Under the pieces are notes generated by a model. The model worked only from the letters and a program-made list of their open reading frames with translations, did no database searches and was not told the origin of the DNA. Positions 6,359-6,535 of a stretch of 6,535 nt of DNA are shown piece by piece. How positions within the stretch are numbered: the stretch's first letter is position 1; each line of letters starts with the position of its first letter. Location of the stretch: positions 1 to 6,535 of the forward strand of contig JAOUOQ010000108.1 in assembly GCA_029880275.1 (NCBI GenBank), in the 5' to 3' direction. A program made the position numbers and the translations under genes. Source of the DNA: Candidatus Aminicenantota bacterium. Lineage in GTDB: Bacteria; Acidobacteriota; B3-B38; Guanabaribacteriales; B3-B38.

Positions 6359-6535
6359 TTAACTTTTCTTCCGGTCGCTTGCCTCCCTGGAGGAATCTTT
6401 CTTACTCTTTGAACTTTTTACCGCTGCCGATTCCTTAGAAATCTCTTTATTTATCTCCTCAATCTTCTTTTGGCTATTCTTTAGCTCTTTGAAAAGCCTG
6501 GTGATCTCCCTGGCGTGCTTTTCCAGAGTGGGCTC
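6359..6535 (-). CDS. C-terminal 58 residues of an unidentified protein with a charged, coiled-coil-like tail; 5' truncated
   Basis: On the minus strand the frame is open from the right edge (6535) to TAA at 6361-6359. The fragment begins E-P-T-L-E-K-H-A-R-E and is dominated by Lys, Glu, Ser and Arg. Residues 4-35 look helical, with hydrophobic positions (L4, I11, L14, L18, I25, I28, I32) spaced so that a short coiled coil is plausible. The last 20 or so residues are Lys/Ser-rich and probably disordered. No enzymatic motif or membrane segment is visible and I do not recognise the family. Support for coding is the uninterrupted frame and an amphipathic pattern hard to explain by chance, though the short length limits certainty. 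The tRNA-Ala gene follows 30 bases downstream on the same strand. Confidence 0.55.
   Translation of the reverse strand, partial: EPTLEKHAREITRLFKELKNSQKKIEEINKEISKESAAVKSSKSKKDSSREASDRKKS

Overview
The window holds most of a four-gene plus-strand operon for a MacB/LolD-type ABC exporter. Downstream, in convergent orientation, lie a tRNA-Ala gene and the 3' end of an unidentified minus-strand gene.

Organism: a Gram-negative (two-membrane) bacterium, because a periplasmic adaptor is paired with MacB-type permeases. The permease style fits Bacteroidota and the wider FCB group, or Aminicenantes/Acidobacteriota-like lineages. This rests on remembered family appearance: proteins of about 800 residues opening with M-L-K-N-Y-L-K-I-A and ending in A-N-P-V-x-S-L-R-Y-E, which are often multiplied in those genomes. 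The phylum call is low confidence.

Layout: 1-438 is the C-terminal part of a membrane-fusion (HlyD/MacA-like) adaptor, cut by the window edge. 472-1161 is a complete LolD/MacB-class ATPase. 1162-1277 is a spacer with two blocks of degenerate 7-base periodicity and an inverted repeat. 1278-3647 and 3708-6110 are two paralogous permeases, each an internally duplicated FtsX/MacB unit with about 8 predicted membrane segments. 6111-6252 has no gene and no convincing terminator. 6253-6328 (minus) is tRNA-Ala(GGC) with encoded CCA. 6359-6535 (minus) is the lysine/glutamate-rich C-terminal tail of a protein running off the right edge.

How the genes work together: the ATPase would power one or both permeases in the inner membrane, and the adaptor would link them to an outer-membrane TolC-like channel not seen here. 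The substrate cannot be read from the sequence. The system is a recognisable family rather than a new one. The points worth a second look are two full-length duplicated permeases beside one ATPase, the base-composition contrast between them despite a perfectly shared 26-bp 3' segment, and the heptameric spacer repeats.
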